A program made the translations under genes and the position numbers. Source: Ailanthus altissimus (lineage: Eukaryota; Streptophyta; Magnoliopsida; Sapindales; Simaroubaceae). From it: a stretch of DNA of 64,000 nucleotides. Of the stretch, positions 36,319 to 49,700 are shown piece by piece. How positions within the stretch are numbered: the first letter of the stretch is position 1; each line of letters starts with the position of its first letter. The notes beneath the pieces were generated by a model, which was not told the origin of the DNA, made no database searches, and was given only the letters and a program-made list of their open reading frames with translations. The stretch is from the NCBI GenBank assembly GCA_946807835.1, contig OX327694.1:1314001-1378000 (forward strand). The letters run 5' to 3'.

Positions 36319-37724
36319 AACGGAGACACAGAAGATTTTGAGAGCGCCGCCCGAGTTTGCAGAAAATTTATTGTACCTATCCAATCCCGGGATGATGACT
36401 GATGATGAATTAATCATCATAGAGAGGGAAATTTTCATTTGTCACCGGGGGAGAAATTTACTGATGCAGTCCAATTCTGCAGTCATATATATTTTGTACT
36501 TTGTTTGTGTTAAGATTTAGACTTTTGTTATTTGTTTTTTTACGTCTTCTGTTCTTCATAACGAGGAGATAAGATGTTGTTAAATGAAATTTTGTTACAA
36601 TTTTCAAGTTACCGTTTGTTGTAAATTCAACACTTATACTTCCAAAACCGTTATATATATAAAGAGGAAATTATGCAGGAACATGTAATTGAACAATAAG
36701 ACATTCACAATGAGTAATTTTACACTTTATAAATAATATTTTAAATTTTTTATTTTAAATTAATATGTTAAATAATCATTAAATGAGAATTGATATAAAA
36801 TTTAAAATTATCTATTATATTATTTTATTATCTAATATTTGCTTAACATATTATTTAAGGTAAAAAAAATAGAATAACAAGTTAATTATTCTATAAAGAA
36901 TTTGTAAGAGACTAAAATAGAGATGAATTCATTAAGAGATACAGGAAATTTTATAGAATTGAAGTAATTTTCACATTCAATTTGTATTCCAACACCATTT
37001 TTTAAAGTTGACAAAATCTATAATCTAGAAAATGGAAATACAAAATTTTCAGGACACTGACCTTTTGCCCGTATTAAAAAACAATTCTACCGTGACTTGA
37101 GAGTCCTTTAAAGGTAAATGAATGAAGACAAATGATGAATCGTTAGCAAAGCCAATCGATGTGAACGTTTTCCCATTTCGTATTATATTTGGTTTTCGTT
37201 ATTTTGAAATAGCAGTAGGCCATCGAATTTGAACCCCAACTAATTATTAGTCTTATAACAAACGCGTTCATTTTCTTTCCTTGGTCAAAGTCATAATATG
37301 AACACATTTACTCCTAAAATAATTATAAATATAATCTTATAACACTAGTTATTATATAATAATCCGATTAACACTTAAAAATTATAAAATTGAAGAACCC
37401 CACCATTTATTATAATTAATGAAGTACGTAGGGGAAAAAAAAAGCCCATGCCCATTTGTTTATTATTTATGAAAGAAAACTGACTCCTCCAGAGAAGATT
37501 TGGTCATTATGGGTATAGTGAATGGCTGAATGCAAATCAAGAATTGTAAGTTGCCTATGGCTTTGAACCTACCCAGAAATATTGTTTCCGTCTAACTCTA
37601 AATAGCATGACAATAGCAAAGCGACTTCACATCTCCCAACGAAGTAACAATCAACAGATCGTTGGTACGATACTCGTTTTCTCAAAATAAACACAGTTGC
37701 TCCATTCCCAAACAGAACAAGAAC

Positions 37725-37922
37725 ATTAAGGTTTGTTCAAATATTAAAGCTCTTGATCTTGAATGTTGAGGTTTAGTCAAGTTTGTTGCTCTTAATTTGA
37801 AAGACTGCTTGCAGGAAAAGATGGTGATCAGAGTTTCTACGAGAGGCAAAAAGTCTCGCTCCATGGCACTGCAGATTGCGGTGGGCTTTTTTGGTATATA
37901 TAGATTGACAAAAAGCTTTTGA
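37725..37922 (+). pseudogene. Truncated third HIPP copy with a lost start codon
   Basis: Exon 2 begins at 37815 after a TTGCAG acceptor and reads EKMVIRVSTRGKKSRSMALQ, then IAVGF, clearly related to the HIPP opening (QKVVIKLSLEGHKSRSKALK). After that it diverges and stops at 37922 (TGA). Upstream, where the live copies have ATGAAG|GTACG, this copy has ATTAAG|GTTTG at 37725-37730, so the start codon appears changed to ATT. It is more diverged from copies 1 and 2 than they are from each other, so it is an older duplicate. Use of the internal ATG at 37821 would give only about 33 residues. Confidence 0.7.
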
Positions 37923-38149
37923 ATTAATTATATTTAGTGTCACGTTTTACATTTAATAAAAATTTAATAAATTTTGAATATATAATATTATTTAATAAAT
38001 TAATTTTTTAAGTGAAAGATTAATGATAAGTGTTTAACTTGTGACAAATAATATTAGAATAAATTAAAATTTTTATTTGTATGTGAGCTCTTAAATTCAT
38101 TCTAACGGAGATTGTCACATGAAATGTGAATCTCTAAAATTAGCATTAC

Positions 38150-38940
38150 AGGTTAAGTGAGTCTTAAAAATCATTATCACATGTTGGTAATAGACAATAG
38201 ATTCCTATGAGTAATGAAATTACCACATGGATAATGAGCGATGAGTTCCTATAAGTAACGATGTTGTGTGGGGTAATGGGCAATAGGTTCCTATGAGTAA
38301 TGAAGAAAGTAGTAAGTAATAGAAATTGTTACGTGAGTAACGAGCTATGAGTAATGGCGCCATGTGGGTAATGGGCAAAGAGTTCCTACGAGTAATGAGG
38401 GAAGTAGTGGGTAATAGAAATTGTCACGTGAGTAACGAGCTATGAGTAACGGTGCCATATAGGTAATGGGCAATGGGTTCCTATAAGTAACGGGGAAGTA
38501 GTCTACAATGGATTTCTATCAGTAACGTAGATTCTTAATATGACCAAGTTGATCTCTAAAGATTGTCATGTGGGTAATAGATTCCTATAAATAACAGAGA
38601 TGATCAATATAGGCTAAGTTGGCCTCTAAGTTTATCAGAGCAAACCAAATGGGTTTCTATAAGTAATGATGTTATGTGAGTAATAGGCAATAGGTTCCTA
38701 TGAGTAATGGGGGAAGTAGTGGGCAATAGAAAACATCACGTAGGTAATGAGCTATGAGTAATAGAGAAAGTAGTGAACAATAGGTTCTTATGATTAACGT
38801 GGATTCTCAATATAGTCAAGTTGACCTTTAAAGATTACCACATAAGTAGTGGGTTTTTATGAGTAAAAAGGATGAGCAATATAGGATGGATTGATCTCTA
38901 AGTTTATCAAAACAAATCAAAATTTTTATTCACATGTAAA
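38150..38940. repeat. Degenerate minisatellite (GTAATGGGCAA...TTCCTATGAGTAA)
   Basis: The phrase 'gcaataggttcctatgagtaatg' in variants returns at about 38197, 38244, 38287, 38386, 38480 and 38690, with the clearest spacing near 95 bp. A second phrase, around 'ctctaaagattgtcat', also recurs (38560, 38830). All copies are diverged. No open frame. It directly follows the truncated HIPP copy. Confidence 0.75.
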
Positions 38941-39860
38941 CTCTTAAAATTGTCCTAATAAAAATTGTCAAAATTCGTATTCACATTACCCCAATGAAAA
39001 TTATTAATTGGAATGTGAGTTCCTTAATAGTAGTGGAAATAGGCATAATAAGTGTTGAAAATCTTATATTTTGAACTTAATAAAGATTGTTATTTAAATA
39101 GTAAATTTTTATGTGTAATAAGATAAGTATTATAGATCAAGTTAACCTTTAAATTTAAGTCAAACAATAAAAAAAATATCGGATAATTAGATTGGCAAAA
39201 TATGACACTAGACAGTTTTAAGTACATATTGAATCAAAATTCTTACATTGTATTAGTTTTAACTTATTGTGTTTTTTTTTCAAAAAAAAGAAAACTTATT
39301 TTGTGTTGTTTAGGTTACATTCATATTTTAAAATGTGCAGATATCAATTATATTAATTTGTCTATATTTCTTTCTTTCTTTTAGTATTATAATGTGAAAT
39401 AAAAGCACATAATTAATTTAATTAATCTAGTATAATAATTTCAATACAAGGCAAAAGTAATAACAGATTTTGGAAATTGATTCTCCCATGCATAATATTG
39501 TGCTTAATTCCCCCAATTTCTTTCCTTTATGTCTTATACTGTGAAATAAAAGCACTAACTATTAATACAATAAGTTAAAATGTTGGTGATTTATCAACAT
39601 TAGCTATATATATATATATATTAAAAATGAGTGTTTAACAAATACTTTAACTAAGTGCTTTGAAAATTAAAACAAAACAAAAAGGATTGCAAACATAACT
39701 AATTAATTATCAATTAAAGCAAAACAAAACATGGATTATATATATCAAAGATTGTTTCAAAAAGCAGACATATTTGAACTAAAAAAAAACAAGCACATAA
39801 ATTAATGAAGAGGAGTAATACGAATAGGAACCTGTCACAATAAATCTTTTATCTGTGTAA
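38941..39860. other. AT-rich intergenic DNA
   Basis: Nothing recognisable apart from a (TA)n run near 39605-39625. The 60-codon frame at 39202 is A/T-biased and not convincing. Confidence 0.5.
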
Positions 39861-39879
39861 TTTGGTGGGTGAAGACTAA

Positions 39880-39980
39880 GCTTCATCTGCATGGCTCCTC
39901 TGATGCCAACCAAGGACAAGTCAACGCAAAGTTGACAAGCTTCATTAGTTGGCATCCAGGGAGCCAGGCAGATCATCATC
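39880..39980 (-). ncRNA. MIR160: MIR160 precursor hairpin
   Basis: On the minus strand, 39970-39950 reads TGCCTGGCTCCCTGG then ATGCCA: 20 of 21 bases match the canonical miR160, with G instead of T at position 15. The partner arm lies at 39908-39888 (TGGCATCAGAGGAGCCATGC, then A) and pairs with it except for about four positions, as expected for miR160*. The 41-base loop contains a GTCAAC...GTTGAC inner stem. miR160 is known to guide cleavage of mRNAs of the auxin response factors ARF10, ARF16 and ARF17, shaping root cap, leaf and flower development. The transcript would run leftward; its ends are not visible. Confidence 0.9.
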
Positions 39981-39989
39981 ATCATATTC

Positions 39990-40780
39990 ACAATATCGAT
40001 ATTCCTACAAATTAATTAAACTTACTTACTGAATTCATTAAACACACAGAATTCACTTACTCTTAAAAAAAAATACATGACCTAGCAGCAGACAGTGAAG
40101 TCAAAGCTCAAACTTAATTTCCCAGATGATCGATTGTTATTTGCAGTGGCTGGAAAGCAATTCTGTCAAGCAAAGCCAAAGCACTTATTTCACTTTCACT
40201 TTTTGGTTTTTCCCAAATGAAGTGGGATTTTAAAGAGGGAAAATACTGAGGGGGGCAGAGACAGCAGAAAATCCACACAAAGAGATGGGACTGCAAAGAG
40301 ACGGCCACCCAAGACTATTACCAGACATTTTAATACTCTCAATAATGGTCCATCGTTGGCTTAATACTGCCAAATTTAACCCCGATAATTTGCAGCTTTT
40401 AAAAATTTGGCTCTTTCTTTCTCTTGTAATGAAAATAAGGGACCCCACTTGTTTGTAATGAGAGATTAATTAGATAGGGCGAGTCCAGTCCACGACGGCT
40501 TTTGACAGGTAGTAGACGGAGCCAGAGCCGGAGCCAGAGCCAGAGCCAGTGCATGAGACAAATTACCAGCCTCGTTCTGAGTGGTTTAACGGATTTTCTT
40601 TCGGATCCTCGAACGAGGGTCCACGTGCTTTCCAGTTATTGTCTTATTGAGGGGGAACCAACGCCGGATGCCCCTAAAAACCGGACGTGGGCTTTTAAGT
40701 TTTTGACCGACTATGAGCTGGGTTCTGACGGGCCTTTGACTAGATCTGGGCCCATATCAGGTCCATTCTGGTGAAAGTGA
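39990..40780 (-). promoter_or_regulatory. Probable MIR160 transcript leader and promoter
   Basis: This stretch upstream of the hairpin is GC-richer than its surroundings (especially 40480-40770) and free of repeats. It contains a G-box CACGTG at 40622-40627 and a CT-rich run. An intron may lie between about 40090 and 40013 on the minus strand (possible GT...TTTGTAG). I could not identify a confident TATA box. Assignment as promoter rests on position only. Confidence 0.4.
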
Positions 40781-43680
40781 GCCAAGACTCCCATTAAAAG
40801 CTTAAACTTGTCCGATCCTCCTTAAAATTTTATGAAATTTTAAAAAATTATTCAAATTTTAAATTTATTTTTTTTTAACCACAAACTAACTCCCTATTTT
40901 TTTTATAGCCCAAAACTCACAAAATGAACATAATTGCATACAATGATTTAATTTCATAAATTCTCTCTCTCGACGCTCTTCACAACCAAAAAATCCACCA
41001 AATTTTTAACCAGTTAGGTTTAAGTAACTTTTCTAAAATTTACTTAATACCACATTGGTTAAAATATTCTTATAGAAATTTATTTAACCTAAACAAAATA
41101 AATGAGTTCTTTTTATTTTTAAAACAAAAATACATTTTTAATATTAAAATTTCACGTCGATGAATAGTGATTAATCTAATTAATAAGATCACTTAAAATG
41201 ACACAAAATATTAAGATTTAAATTCAACTTATATTAAAACTTAAATTTTCTTCTCTTTCTTTTTTATTTTTTAATTAAAAAAAGATGACACTATATTCTA
41301 CCAGTCAACAAAACCATATGCACACTACTATTGTGAGCTAAATAATGGCCATACACTTGTTCCTTTAGTTGCTCACTTGAAGAAATTCTTTGGACCTTCT
41401 ATTCTTTTCTACAATTTGCCCAAACTTCCTCTCTTTCAAGATTCTTATCACATTACTTTTGTATTATTAGTGATTGAATTGTCTCTCTTATCTCTCTCAA
41501 GACTCACCTACCTAGGAATGTGTATGTTATGTTGATGTCAAAATACAATCCCTTTAAATTAATTTCATCTAGTTCTTTTTTTTTTTTCTCATTTGACTAT
41601 CACCCAAGCAAGACTCTCTCTTTTGACAATAGCAATTGCTTTCATTAAAACCAAAAGTAAAGTCATAAGATCTAACACATCATATCAATATGGCCAAAGG
41701 ATTTAGAGTCCCCAAACGGGTATTGCAAAAACTCAGCCTTTGATTTATGAGTTGGCTTGAGATGGTCCCTTTAGCCTAGTTTTGCTCCATAACCTGTGAC
41801 AGTGCAGCCAATACTTGCAGGTTTTAGTTAATAATTGGTCAATTATATTGCTATCTTTTGGCAACTAGCTTTTCAATTTTAGCTATAAAAGGGTTCTTTT
41901 TTTTTTTAAAAAAAAAAGGCTATAAAAGGGTTAGATTTTTTTTAAATATATATAAAGATTTTATCTTTAACATTATATTTTTATATAATTTTTGAACTGA
42001 TAAATTAATGCAAATTAACTGGCTCATATTAAATTCTAAATATTTATTAATTACAGTCCATTAATCACGTATGCTAATAGTAGTTGAGCCATTAAATGTA
42101 TATTAATCTAATAATTTAAAAATTATGTAAGATGTACAAAAAATATAGCACCATTAATTATGCTCCATATATATACATACAAATATATATAAACACATGT
42201 ATGGATTACCATATTTCTTTTGATTAGAAGGACAATCGAGTTCCCTACTTATTTTATATATTTATCTTCTATATAAATGAACTCGAATTTTAGCACATCA
42301 ATTTTGGACATGTTGAAATTAAATTAAATCACATTCTATACAAATATACAAATGAATAAAAGAGTTAAAACTTGAGATTCTTATTTGCTTAAGAATTTAT
42401 CCTATTTTCTTCAAATTTAAAAAATTTAAGCCTTTTTAATACGCATTAGTTTAATTAAAAAGTTTATTTAATAATTATTGAACTTATTATTAATAAAGCT
42501 CAATAAGCCTACGTCACTTAAGATTTTACAGTGGACCTATTCAAGAATGTTAGCCTGGCTCAAAATTGTCAAAGAACCTAGATTTGAATTTTTTTCCTAG
42601 GGACAAGTAATTAAAATGATCGGGGAGATCCACAGATATTTTTAATTTAAAGAAGTATGTATGAATAAAAACGTATGTTACAAATATAATTCTTTCTCTT
42701 TTCTCAATTATAATTTTTCAATTTAAGTAAGATTATGAGTTCCAATTCAACTTTATTTTTTCTAAATACATTGAATTTTGCATATTTTTCACACAAATAT
42801 AAATCATGTTTTAAATTTGATTCCATTACTATATAAACATACTATTTTTGCATCAATTATTCATTTAGTTCATTCTTATTATTCTTAGTATTTGAAAGCA
42901 TTCTCTGAGAGCATCATATAACTTCTAATTACCCTCTTGATTAATTTGAAAATAATTCCTGCATAAACGACACTTTTTTTTAATAAAATACTAACTTGAA
43001 CATTAAAGTACTTTCCTTTACAAAAAGATAAGAGTTGTTTTTCACCTAGAAAAGATTAAAAGTAAAGAAAAATAAGACATTAATACTCTAAAAAAATTTC
43101 GTAAAAATTTAAAGGAAAATAAATAATTTTTTAAAGTTCTGGAATCCAGGAACTTAGATCTAATTTTTTTTCGTACAAAGTATTTTTATGTGATTTTTTT
43201 AGAATTATATTAACATGTGACCTAACGTAGGTGTTAAAAAAGAAGTTAAATGAAAGAATTATGGATAAAGGCATCCATTTCTTTAATAATTTTGAGATAA
43301 AAGAATAATGTAACTTTACTTGGTCAAAAGTGATAACCCAAAGAAATGTCTGCAAGGAAATCTTATATTATAAAAAGTTTTACATTATTAAACTACAAAA
43401 AAAAAATTATGATATTTATATATAAAAGGGCAAAAAAAAAAAAAGAAGGAAAGAAATTGTAATTTATATTCATAAGATTGTTTTTCAAGGATGAGAGTGA
43501 GTGATTCCTTAACATATAAACTAAAAGGCAAACACATTGAATCACATTTACAGTGACATTACATAACACTGTAGTAAAAGATAGCTAGCATCTTATTGAG
43601 GGTAGCTTTTAGAATGATGATGGCAATTTTTGCATATCCACAACTAAGCTAGTTCACAGTCACATTACTTTGTTTCCATT
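40781..43680. other. Intergenic DNA upstream of the subtilase gene
   Basis: A/T-rich DNA with several homopolymer runs and no convincing gene, tRNA or repeat family. Short frames such as 43131-43355 (minus) are unrelated to anything I recognise. Confidence 0.5.
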
Positions 43681-43684
43681 ACTG

Positions 43685-43692
43685 TATAAAAA
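43685..43692 (+). promoter_or_regulatory. TATA box of the subtilase gene
   Basis: TATAAAAA, 91 bp upstream of the start codon at 43776, a normal plant distance allowing a short 5' leader. Confidence 0.6.
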
Positions 43693-43775
43693 GAAACTGA
43701 GACCCAACAGAAAAAAAAAACCACAAAACAGAGGAGAAGCAGAGGAGCCACATAACTAAAACAAGTAGTGGGCAA

Positions 43776-46700
43776 ATGAGGCTTTTGAATCCTACCCTTT
43801 TCTTATCTTGTCTTCTCTTTTCACTATGCCAACGACCCACCATTGCTGCCAAAAAGGTGAGCATTTTTAATCTTCTTCTTTCTTCCTCCATTATTAATCC
43901 AAAAAGCTAATGTTTCTGTTCTTTTGTTATGGTGGTTTAGTCTTATATTGTTTACTTGGGGGAGCATGAGAACTCTCATGGCCCTGAGGTATCATCGGTT
44001 GATCTAAATCGAGTGACTCAGTCTCACCATGCGCTTCTGGGATCATTTTTGGGAAGGTGGTCATTGATCGAGTGCTTTGCAACATGTCTATTTATTTGTT
44101 TGCTTTTACATTTATGTTACATAATTTGTTTTGAACTTTTTAAAACAGTAATGATAATCCTGAAGATGCTATCTTCTACTCATACACAAGACACATCAAT
44201 GGTTTTGCTGCAAAGCTAGATGATGCTGTAGCAACAGAACTAGCAAGTGAGTGTCTGCAGAGGCCTTGCTCCTCTGTTTTTTCTGTTACATTTTTTTTTC
44301 TTAATCTTTCTTCTAGATTAATGAAGTAGCTGGGTTTAATTCATTTGGTAAAATGCAGAACATCCAAAAGTGGTTTCAGTTTTCTTGAACCAGGGAAGGA
44401 AATTACACACAACTCATTCATGGGACTTTCTCGGGCTCGAAAGCAATGGCAAAACTCCTTCAAACTCAATCTGGAAGAAGGCCAGATATGGTGAAGATAC
44501 CATTATTGGAAATCTTGACACAGGTGAGTTCTTTTTTCATTTTGCTATTGATTTTCTGAGAATTTCTTTTATTTTTTTTTTCAAAATCATTTATCTATAT
44601 TATTTGGTCAACTTCTTACCTTGAATCAATCAACATGACCGCCATTGGATCTAGTATGTAATATAATAATTAAAATTGGAGTTTAAATCGTTGACTTTAT
44701 CCAAAATACGACTAAGCAAATTGAAAATGAAGTTAATGAACTTTAAATTCATCACAAACCGTATTTATATAAAGTTTCCCTTTTTTTTTTTTTGACTAAT
44801 CGAAGTTCATCAATGACTCTAGATCCTTATTGTGTTCAAATAATAAACGAATTGGTCCACTTTAAAGAACTCACTTCCTTATTTAATTCAATTAGAAATA
44901 CGTTGAAATTGTACACAACTTGAGTTTTCATCTTGGAGTCTTGAATTGAAGATAAGGTAGTATTGTAACTTTGATCACAAGCAAGAGTGTTAAAGAAATA
45001 CATATATATGATAATTTGTTGTTGGGAAAATGGTCCAAAGAGATACATAAAGAGGAAGAGAATCTACCATTGTTATTGTTATTGCATGTGTAAGAATTCA
45101 TTTTCAATGTCTTTCACTATCAAGTTTGACATTCTTCGATAGTAAGCATCATCATCATCATCATCACTTTTGCTTCAATGGGGGATAATGTATGTGTTAG
45201 GTGTCTGGCCTGAATCGAAAAGCTTTAGCGATGATGGGTTGGGACCGATTCCATCAAAGTGGAAAGGAATTTGCCAAAATGACAAAGATGCTGGGTTTCA
45301 TTGCAACAGGTTTCGATTTCTCTCATTGATGATCCCCCTATATTCAACTTTTGCCTATATGCTCTAGTGCTTATCCAATGGTGTCGTGTTCTTTCTTTTA
45401 AAAACTTTTGCACCTTCACAGCATCTTCCCTCTTTGATTATCCTTTTTTTTTCTTATTGTTGCAAAATAAAATATAGTTTGGTTCAAACATAATTATCAA
45501 TCTGGGTCATTTTATTTTATTTTATTTATATATATATATATATGCAATTATTCAAGTTGCTTTCATCACCTTGCCTCATGATTGGTCCCCAACAGGTTCC
45601 TTTGTAATCTAGTGTTAGCATTGTTGTCCAAAACCTGGTCGGTATCTTTGAGCCTTCACCATTGCCACCTCTATGGAATCTATTAACAGTCAACACCCAC
45701 AAATGAATTTTTCAATCTCCTTTCATGGTGGGTGGGAGTGGTACCACATAGCATATTCATTTGAAATTTTTCTCATAAAAGCTGGCGCTTTAGTATGATA
45801 ATATGGAAATGCCGTCTCATTAGCCCAAAAGGAAAAAGGAAAAAAGATTCAGTGAATAAATCAGACACAAACACAAACAAAATAGAAGATTAAGAAATAT
45901 ATATAGGCAGCAGGAATCTTGCTGCTTTGACACGTCTAATAGACATCAAAAAGTCAAATTTCAATTGCTAGTTTTTTAATGAGTCGGCCAAGATATCATA
46001 ATTTTAAGCGTTCAATGCAAAACTCACATTATATATTGATTTGTTGAAAAAGAGATTATAATTTCATTAAATGTCTGGCCGGCATACTTTTGGGATTAAA
46101 AAATGCATAACAATTTCACCAGATTCTATGTAAGCTGAGAATTTGATATATCTGTATTTGAAGTAAGGATTTGCTTTCCTTCGCCGTGAAAAAGTGCTCC
46201 TTAATTAAAAATTTAGGTCATAAAGGCCTCTAAGTTCAATTTAAAAGAAGAACGGGAGATTAACGAAATTAAATAAAAATTAGTGTGTTTTATAAACATG
46301 TTTCTTTAAAAAGTTTTTTCTAGAATTCTCTTAATAACCTTAATTCTGAAAAGAAATGGTGTAACAAAGATTCGATAAAGGAGAGGGTCTCTAATCTTTG
46401 TAAAATATCAGAATCACCTTAATTTTCACAATAAAAGAATGGATTAGGCTAGAACCGCCGTAAGTCCCGCCGAGGCAAAGAGGCCGCTAAGGCAACATGT
46501 TTATACCCGGTCTCTGATTTCCTTAGGAAACTTTCTTTTTTCAGAAGATGTCTGCTTATAGGCTTGTGATCAGTGCATACCTCAAGGGTTAGCTCGTTCT
46601 CCTCTCAATTTGGTATCAGAGCCATTTCCTTTTTCTTTCTTGGTTAGGGTGTATAGAGAATTCTAGTTCATAAAATATGGAATCCTCATCTTCTTCTCCT

Positions 46701-49700
46701 ATTCCTCTACCTACTTTATCTACTTCATCCTCTACTCTTACTCCTTTTCCATCTCTTAAATCCACAGATACATCCAAAATAGATCATTTGTATGAAGTAG
46801 CCTACTTACCTGAAGAATCCAAAATCCCTATCACTTATCTATCCATAATCAACCCATACAGTGCTTTTCTCAAACCCCAAAAATTCGTGTCTACCACCAT
46901 AAAATATCTTGTTACTCCATCTAAACCCAAATCTAAGGAATATGTTCAAGCCACCCAGTTTGATCATTGTTTTCTTCCAGCCACAACAGAAGAATAGTTG
47001 GTACCTCTTCAGTTTTCAACTGATCTTATCCCTCAATGGCTAAAGCAAGGATACACTCATTTTCACTTTGGAGCAGTAAGATTTGCTTTAACCTTTCATG
47101 GCAGAAAAGGCCTTGAGATTGTAGAAAGAATAGCCTTACTTGACACAAGATTTTCAACCTACAAAGAAGCATGTATTGGCATAATTCAGATCACTCTTAA
47201 TGCAGGAACAGTGTTGATTACGTTGTACCCAAACTTTTGCATGCCAATATTTGACCCAAGTCTTACCTCAGCCCTAAAAGCCCAGATCCAGATCACAGGA
47301 GTAGTTCCAGAAATAGAAACATACATAGCTACTCTACACTATCAAATGGTGTACGGAGTCCAAAACCATGCTCTTGACTTTGGAACCCCTCATTCAAACC
47401 AAGATGCTCTACTCATTTCTGTTGACTCCACTAAAGTCCCATCTTGTACATACGTCCCCAGACAGTTGTCAAACGAAGAACTTATCAACCTCTTGCCAGA
47501 CACCTGGATCACCAAGTACGAACAAAACCACAAACAAAGTCAAACACCAAAATTCCTACAATCAACCAGACACAACTTCTTCCAAAGAAGAGATGGCCAG
47601 ACCGAAATAAGATTTGACAAATCCGATCCATCTGCACCACCAAGTCCTTTTCCCACATAGTTCATGATCCAACCAAGTAAACTAAAAAACAAACCAGGAG
47701 ATTTGCCAGCAGTCGCTTTCAACTCTGAAGAAAACCCCATCTTTTCTTTTCGAGATCCCGATGGTCATTGTTATTGGGACCTTGACTGTCAGTATCCTTC
47801 ATGTCAGTCAGACCCTTTTTCTGACGATGAAAACTTTGAAAAAAGGAAAAGAAAAAGTCAAAAGAAGAAAACCTCTCAACAGATCTTAAAAGAAAGATAT
47901 GATGATGGTGACCCTGATGTTGGTCTTATTGGCGAACCCTCTGGTAAGTTTGACTACTACGTCACTTACTCAACACCAAAACCAAAGCCACTACCAAAGT
48001 CTTTTCAACCCTGTCACAAGCCAAAACCATTCCCCAAAAATAAACCAACACCATCTTCAGCACTAATTCCAGCTTACATGTTTACCCCAACAGACTTTCC
48101 TCCATTAACTCCCTAAACCAAACCAGAAGAAAATACTTTCCAACAGTGGAAAGTAAACAGCCAAATATCCAAAAACTAGATGGCTCTTACGAGCAGATCA
48201 GTCCAGCTGAAGCAGTATTGAATTGGCAATCAGAAAATGTTGTTGCACAAAATCAAGTCCTAAAAAGAATTGAAGAATCCCAGCAACGGATTGAAGCTAA
48301 AGTTGACACAGGCTTTAGCACTCACACAACCATCCTTGAAAAACTTCGGCTTGAAATCAGCACTCTCAATGAACATATCTATAAGCTTATCAGACAAGGT
48401 CTTCCTTTTGCAGAACAAGAAAAAATGATAAATCATCTCAAGATACAACTACAAAGTCTTGAGAATGAATTTGTTCAACCATGGAAGCCCACAGACACTC
48501 TTCCAAAGATGTCACAATCTTTTGGCACTAATTTTTTCTCCATTTTTAGTGACAGCTCCAAGCTTATCCCAAAGAAAAAGACAAAAGAACACACCTGAAG
48601 ACATGCCAATACAAGTCGTGAAGAACCAATTCCAAAATCCAGTACAGAGTCAACAAACCCAATCACTTCCTTCACAACAGAACCAATAATTCCGCAGATA
48701 AGACTTCCAAAAGTCTCTATGCCATCCATGGCCCCACCGATGCCACAAATATTTCCACCAGCTCCAAAGCCCAATTCATGGCCCTAAACCAAAAGACACC
48801 AATTTTCTCTGTTCTTAGTCAGCTAACTACTACCGTGTCTACACCAAACTCTCTTTCTGACTCAGAGTCAGTTACCCAGCCTCAATTCATGAATACCTCT
48901 GCGGACCCATAGCCGTCACACCCTCAAACAGAAGAATATGGCTCATTTTCTATAAATGAAACATACTCTATTCCCCAGACCCAACCAACAAAACCTACAA
49001 AAAAATACATCTAAAAAGAAACACTGGTTCACTCTTGATGACGTTCCCCCTATCAAGTGGGTTGAACGAATTTTTGAATTTCAGGCATGGTGTATAACTG
49101 AGACCCAAAAGTCACATGAAACCATTACTAATGTCATACACAAAGCAATTGCAAGATTCTAGGAAATTCTCAAGTATTGGTATCTACATCTTGGAGATTA
49201 TCGACAAATAATGCTATAACAAGCACCCATGATTGAACAGTTCATCAACTTTATCTTTGCAGAATTTATAGGTAAAGAAGCACACCTAGTGGATAAAGCC
49301 AGAGAAGAATTTTTCAAGCTAAAGTGTTGTTCATTCAAGCGAAAAGATCTTGAGCTTCATTTTAAAAAGGCGGTATCTAGATACTATATACTTGGAATAG
49401 AAGATCCCAACTTGAAACAAGCATATCTGAATTCTATTCCAGAACCCTTGGGACAAAAAGCATTCAGAATCATTGAAGCTAAAGGACAAACTCTTGCAAA
49501 TGCCTCAATTGGCATTATTCAACAATCCATCATGCTCGCACTTGATAAATTATATGCACGTCATAAATTTTTCAAAGATTTTGATCATACAGGAAAAAGA
49601 TTCAAAGAGCATGTGAGAGACCAGACTTACTGATTAAATGTCCAAAACCAGGAAGCTGTAGCTGTAGCATGAAAAAGAAACAACACTACAGGAAAATCAA

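Larger units (their letters stand above)
35610..37310 (+). repeat. Duplicated HIPP block, unit 2
   Basis: Direct copy of 210-1835, including promoter, gene, 3' UTR and downstream patches. Homology ends within about 30 bp on the left and fades near 37305 on the right ('aaagtcataatatgaacac' is the last clear match). Confidence 0.88.

Noticed and set aside
38150..38940. CRISPR-like array
   Set aside because: Units are diverged, spacers are not unique, and the genome is a plant's; it is a minisatellite.
40502..40774. 90-codon plus-strand frame with a Ser/Arg/Gln repeat
   Set aside because: Lies in GC-rich DNA upstream of MIR160 on the opposite strand; the repeat is a simple GAGCCA-type run and no homology is recognised.
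44370..44624. Separate small gene at the subtilase exon 4
   Set aside because: It is exon 4 read on into its intron; splice signals and phase connect it to exons 3 and 5.
48475..48774. 99-codon minus-strand frame within the pararetrovirus
   Set aside because: Antisense of the Pro-rich viral stretch, with Gly-rich composition that mirrors Pro codons; no sign of independent coding.
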